Shown here: positions 19,068 through 21,400 of the stretch, in pieces
Numbering within the stretch: position 1 is the first letter of the stretch
Layout: the number at the start of each line of letters is the position of its first letter
Origin: Priapulus caudatus
Lineage: Eukaryota > Priapulida > Priapulimorpha > Priapulimorphida > Priapulidae
Assembly: GCF_000485595.1 (NCBI RefSeq)
Contig: NW_014577083.1
Coordinates: 192,010 to 213,409 of the forward strand
Direction: 5' to 3'
Length of the DNA: 21,400 nucleotides
The notes under the pieces: generated by a model
Told to the model about the DNA's origin: nothing
Database searches by the model: none
Seen by the model: only the letters and a program-made list of their open reading frames with translations
Program-made: the position numbers and the translations under genes

Positions 19068-19271
19068 AATTTTATATTGTATTTATATTTATAATTTCTT
19101 ACACAGAAGCACTCTGATTTCCCAAAACTACTTGGAATTAATTTTTAATGATGCAATTATGGGAAGTTGAAACAGCGGTCACTAGTGAATGCCCCGCCTG
19201 TTGTAGCGCACTACGAAACACAGCGCAAATGAGAAATTTCCGCCAGGAATACATGCGTGCTATTAACTCAC

Positions 19272-19473
19272 CTTGAGTCTCTTGCCACTAGCCGAGCTGC
19301 AAATGAGATTGGCTATAGCTTCTACTGATACGCCAATGAAGTTCAGAGAGCACCAGACGACCAAGTAATCGTACATTCCATGCCAGTAGTATATGTAGAG
19401 AAAGCACATGGCGGACGCGAGAAATTTGTTCAAGTATCTGTCCGGTGCACCACCTACTGGAATATAGATATAT
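19272..19473 (-). CDS. HHAT: HHAT-like acyltransferase, catalytic-histidine exon (partial gene)
   Basis: This 202-base exon encodes one completing base plus 67 residues. It opens YIYIPVGGAPDRYLN, matching the RY-Y-P-GG signature of MBOAT/HHAT proteins. It continues FLASAMCFLYIYYWHGMYDY with the invariant MBOAT histidine in WHG (about residue 31 of the exon), then LVVWCSLNFIGVSVEAIANL and ends SGKRLK. The acceptor is TTTTCGTTTCAG|A, with a good branch-point-like ACTAAAC upstream. The donor is AAG|GTGAGT. The retained His argues for an active HHAT rather than the HHATL/GUP1-like paralogue, which as I recall lacks it. The MBOAT Asp expected just upstream should be in the preceding exon, outside the window. 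Other MBOAT families fit less well because of the GNEVG exon that follows. Confidence 0.92.
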
Positions 19474-19814
19474 CTGAAACGAAAACACTTAGTGTTTAGT
19501 CACTTAGTGAAGTGTAATACCGTACCATGAATGTCGCTGCTTATGCAATTGCACGGTTTGTCAAAAACAGTTTAAATCATTGCTCACACGTTTTGCTTCA
19601 AAGTAGATTCATGGTAAAATCGTTGCGTATGATACATTGTACCACTTTATACTACTATTCTATATTGTTTTATTGTATTCGCAGATGGACATACTTCGTA
19701 GCAAATGTTACGATTGTTCTAAATGTTACAAATGTTAAAATCCAGCTCTCGTGTCAATATATAGCTATTCCTCTAAAAATTTATATTAATCATCTACACT
19801 TTGTATATAACGTG

Positions 19815-19849
<35 letters not shown>

Positions 19850-20188
19850 GTGAGTATATAACAGACCGCTTTACATGTTAGACTTTCACACGATAAATTA
19901 ATCTCTGAAATAAATGAATCACACGAGTCAATACACCAGCCGGACTAATATAATTATATACTGGATTATTATATTATATTTATACTTATTATACTGGATA
20001 TTATATTCCTATAATGAAATAGTTATAGGAAATAACTCAAGCAACGGCGCTGAACGTTTGCCAGATGTTGCCACAAAGGTGCTCATCGTTTCAGGTTTTC
20101 ATCGTTACATAGCGACAATAGACGTTGACAGTAGACACTATGTAGATGTATGTATATACATAGACTCTACTTAACACGTGTTACTGTC
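19474..20188. other. HHAT-like upstream intron, AT-rich
   Basis: The exon before the catalytic one (expected to contain a WR-FD-GLH-like segment) was not found between here and the right edge. An AT run lies at 19816-19849. The rest is AT-rich and unremarkable. Confidence 0.6.
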
Positions 20189-20285
20189 GCTGAAGGGGTC
20201 GTTGTCATATCAGGTACTACAGATATGTACCCGAGGTACATATATGTATACACAAAGTGTACCAGACTTGTACTACAGAAGAGTA

Positions 20286-20333
20286 CCCTAACCCTAGCCC
20301 TAACCCTAGCCCTAACCCTAACCCTAACCCTAA
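20286..20333 (-). repeat. Interstitial telomere-type repeat, eight units
   Basis: Six CCCTAA and two CCCTAG units occur in register; the minus strand reads TTAGGG/CTAGGG. They sit in the loop of the 242 bp fold-back unit, inside the 435 bp element. TTAGGG is the usual animal telomere repeat. The G-rich strand could form a G-quadruplex. Confidence 0.95.
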
Positions 20334-20461
20334 ACATACCTCATATAAAAATATAAAAATAATACTAAACAACATAAAACTACCTCGGGTACATATCTGT
20401 AGTACCTGATACGACAACGACCCCATCTGCCTAAGGCACTACTGTAAGCGGCGCAATGCAG

Positions 20462-20469
20462 TGACGTCA
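20462..20469. promoter_or_regulatory. CRE palindrome TGACGTCA within the 435 bp element
   Basis: An exact match in the CpG-rich right part of the element (20430-20560). If functional, it would travel with the element. Confidence 0.3.
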
Positions 20470-20632
20470 TGAATTTGTCCTTCGCGTTGGAATAGTTTGC
20501 GTTTTGTCGGCGGGCTTTGCCAGGCCGGCCACGTCTTCGCGACACGTACGCCAACTTACCTTACCTGTACCGATGTGTCCTAAATTCAAACACATGAGCA
20601 CATACGACAACGACCCCATCTGCGTTACTGTC

Positions 20633-21175
20633 ATACTGTGAGCACAGCAGCATCAGATCAGCAGGCCTTTACTCGCGCTGTTGACCAAGTCGTACAGTGC
20701 TGAGCTTACGGCATTCAGAACGTTTGCTGGGATGGATTAAGGTGCACGGCGTGAGAAATTGAGAACAGACGATTAGAGCGAAAGAATCACGTCTGCTCTT
20801 GAAAATTGAAACGACGTACAGTGTCTAATACTGAACATTTACGTTTAACGCATTAACTGTTTTGCTGCTCACTTGGTTATAATATTGACATTTTTTCGGA
20901 CAAACTGTGAGCGTACTCTTACTAGACCTGTTCCTATACATCAAATCAACTCCGACCATATTTCACGCACAGCAGTCCCGCCTTCTTATAGTCATGCTGT
21001 CACATACGCCACGGCTCAAATTCACCTAGCTGTGACAACGATGTAAGCGTTTTAAACCCGCAATTGCGTCAAAGCTCACAGTCGGACGGTCCAGAAAGCC
21101 AGATTCAGCTAGATTCGGAAATACTCGAGATAAAACGTCGTAATTTTGGTCATCATATAGAGTAATCAGGTAAGA
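20633..21175. other. Non-coding stretch, nothing recognised
   Basis: No exon or repeat was seen that I could support. It is presumably upstream-intron sequence of the HHAT-like gene. Confidence 0.5.
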
Positions 21176-21190
21176 GTAATTGGTAAGAGT

Positions 21191-21400
21191 AAAGGCCCAT
21201 TCACACCAGAGCTACGCTCATCACGATCGCCCCCACGCTCCAAAAATTGCCCGAGCGTGGTGAGCGTGGTTGAGAGCGTGGCCAATTGGGCCCCAGCCGG
21301 GCCCAGCGCCGATACTATGATCTAATTACGTCGATACTACGATCTAAGTGCGTCTTTACCCCGATCTCATTGCGCTCAACAAGCTTTCACCACGCTCAAC
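21191..21400. mobile_element. CCCATTCACACCA-ended element, cut by the window edge
   Basis: It opens GGCCCATTCACACCAGAGC and continues with CACGCTC/GAGCGTGG motifs (GAGCGTGGTGAGCGTGG, GAGAGCGTGGCCAA). Both the end and the motifs are shared in inverse orientation with 16230-16652. The other end lies beyond 21400. Confidence 0.5.

Larger units (their letters stand above)
14171..19271 (-). other. HHAT-like intron, 5.1 kb
   Basis: It is bounded by the donor AAG|GTGAGT at 19271 and the acceptor CTGCAG|GAG at 14171, both canonical and in phase 0. The two flanking exons align end to end with the known protein, so no exon is expected inside. It is loaded with short mobile elements and simple repeats, listed separately. 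I saw nothing recognisable in 15030-15740, 15790-16020, 16660-17440, 17850-18560 or 19070-19271. Confidence 0.85.
20189..20623. mobile_element. 435 bp TIR element with 9 bp target duplication, carrying telomere repeats
   Basis: The left end is GCTGAAGGGGTCGTTGTC and the right end is the inverse of GCAGATGGGGTCGTTGTC. The terminal 22 bases match at 19 positions. GTTACTGTC flanks both sides (20180-20188 and 20624-20632). Inside, 20189-20238 is inverted at 20381-20430 (perfect over 44 bases but one), and the last 22 bases of that inner arm are identical to the true right terminus at 20602-20623. So a 242 bp fold-back unit sits within the mobilised 435 bp element. A 9 bp duplication suits Mutator-like or Merlin-type transposases. 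No coding frame is credible. Confidence 0.75.

Noticed and set aside
20545-20610. Good-looking minus-strand donor (TACAG|GTAAG GTAAGT) as the upstream HHAT exon
   Set aside because: The translated sequence has no resemblance to the expected segment, and the site lies inside the 435 bp mobile element.

Overview
This is a repeat-rich, gene-poor stretch of an animal genome. The only gene I can recognise with confidence is one on the minus strand, seen as two internal exons (19473-19272, then 14170-14029) separated by a 5.1 kb intron. Both encode parts of a membrane-bound O-acyltransferase (MBOAT) of the Hedgehog acyltransferase family (HHAT; Rasp/Skinny hedgehog in flies). The splice phases match (0/0), the MBOAT histidine is present in a Tyr-Tyr-Trp-His-Gly motif, and the GNEVG motif of the penultimate segment is present. 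Upstream exons should lie to the right of the window. The last exon (about 30 codons expected) was not found by eye. HHAT palmitoylates the N-terminal cysteine of Hedgehog ligands in the ER. Its presence, large introns, eight TTAGGG-type telomere units and the kinds of DNA transposon seen all point to a metazoan. An invertebrate (amphioxus-, mollusc- or similar-type genome) is likely, but I cannot name the species.

Layout from left to right. 1-2900 is CpG-rich, mostly single-copy-looking sequence with a TG-rich tract, a polypurine tract and no recognisable gene. 2900-5000 is AT-rich and empty. 5000-5430 holds a long compound triplet repeat beside a promoter-like cluster (two NRF1-type sites, CCAAT, CRE). 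5650-5750 is an (AT)47 run. 6716-10542 is a 3.8 kb DNA element with about 320 bp terminal inverted repeats (TIRs), containing a broken gene whose fragments suggest a PIN/FEN1-like nuclease with a Cys-rich tail. 11470-11925 is a 393 bp short TIR element inserted in a small satellite. 13070-13580 has dense GGACTC/GAGTCC motifs and the first of several tiny palindromic elements.

14029-19473 is the visible part of the HHAT-like gene. Its intron holds a minisatellite whose end unit is the splice acceptor itself, nested palindromes, a 9-bp minisatellite, several elements with TTCACAC-type ends, (CTG)19, another tiny palindromic element and a 101 bp MITE (short non-autonomous TIR element). 20189-20623 is a 435 bp TIR element with a 9 bp target-site duplication (TSD) that carries telomere-type repeats. 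The window ends inside another TTCACAC-type element.

The most noteworthy structures are the splice-acceptor minisatellite, the family of 41-57 bp palindromes with compensating base changes and target-site duplications, the telomere-repeat-carrying element, and the nuclease-bearing large TIR element. All calls were made by eye; no database or alignment program was used.
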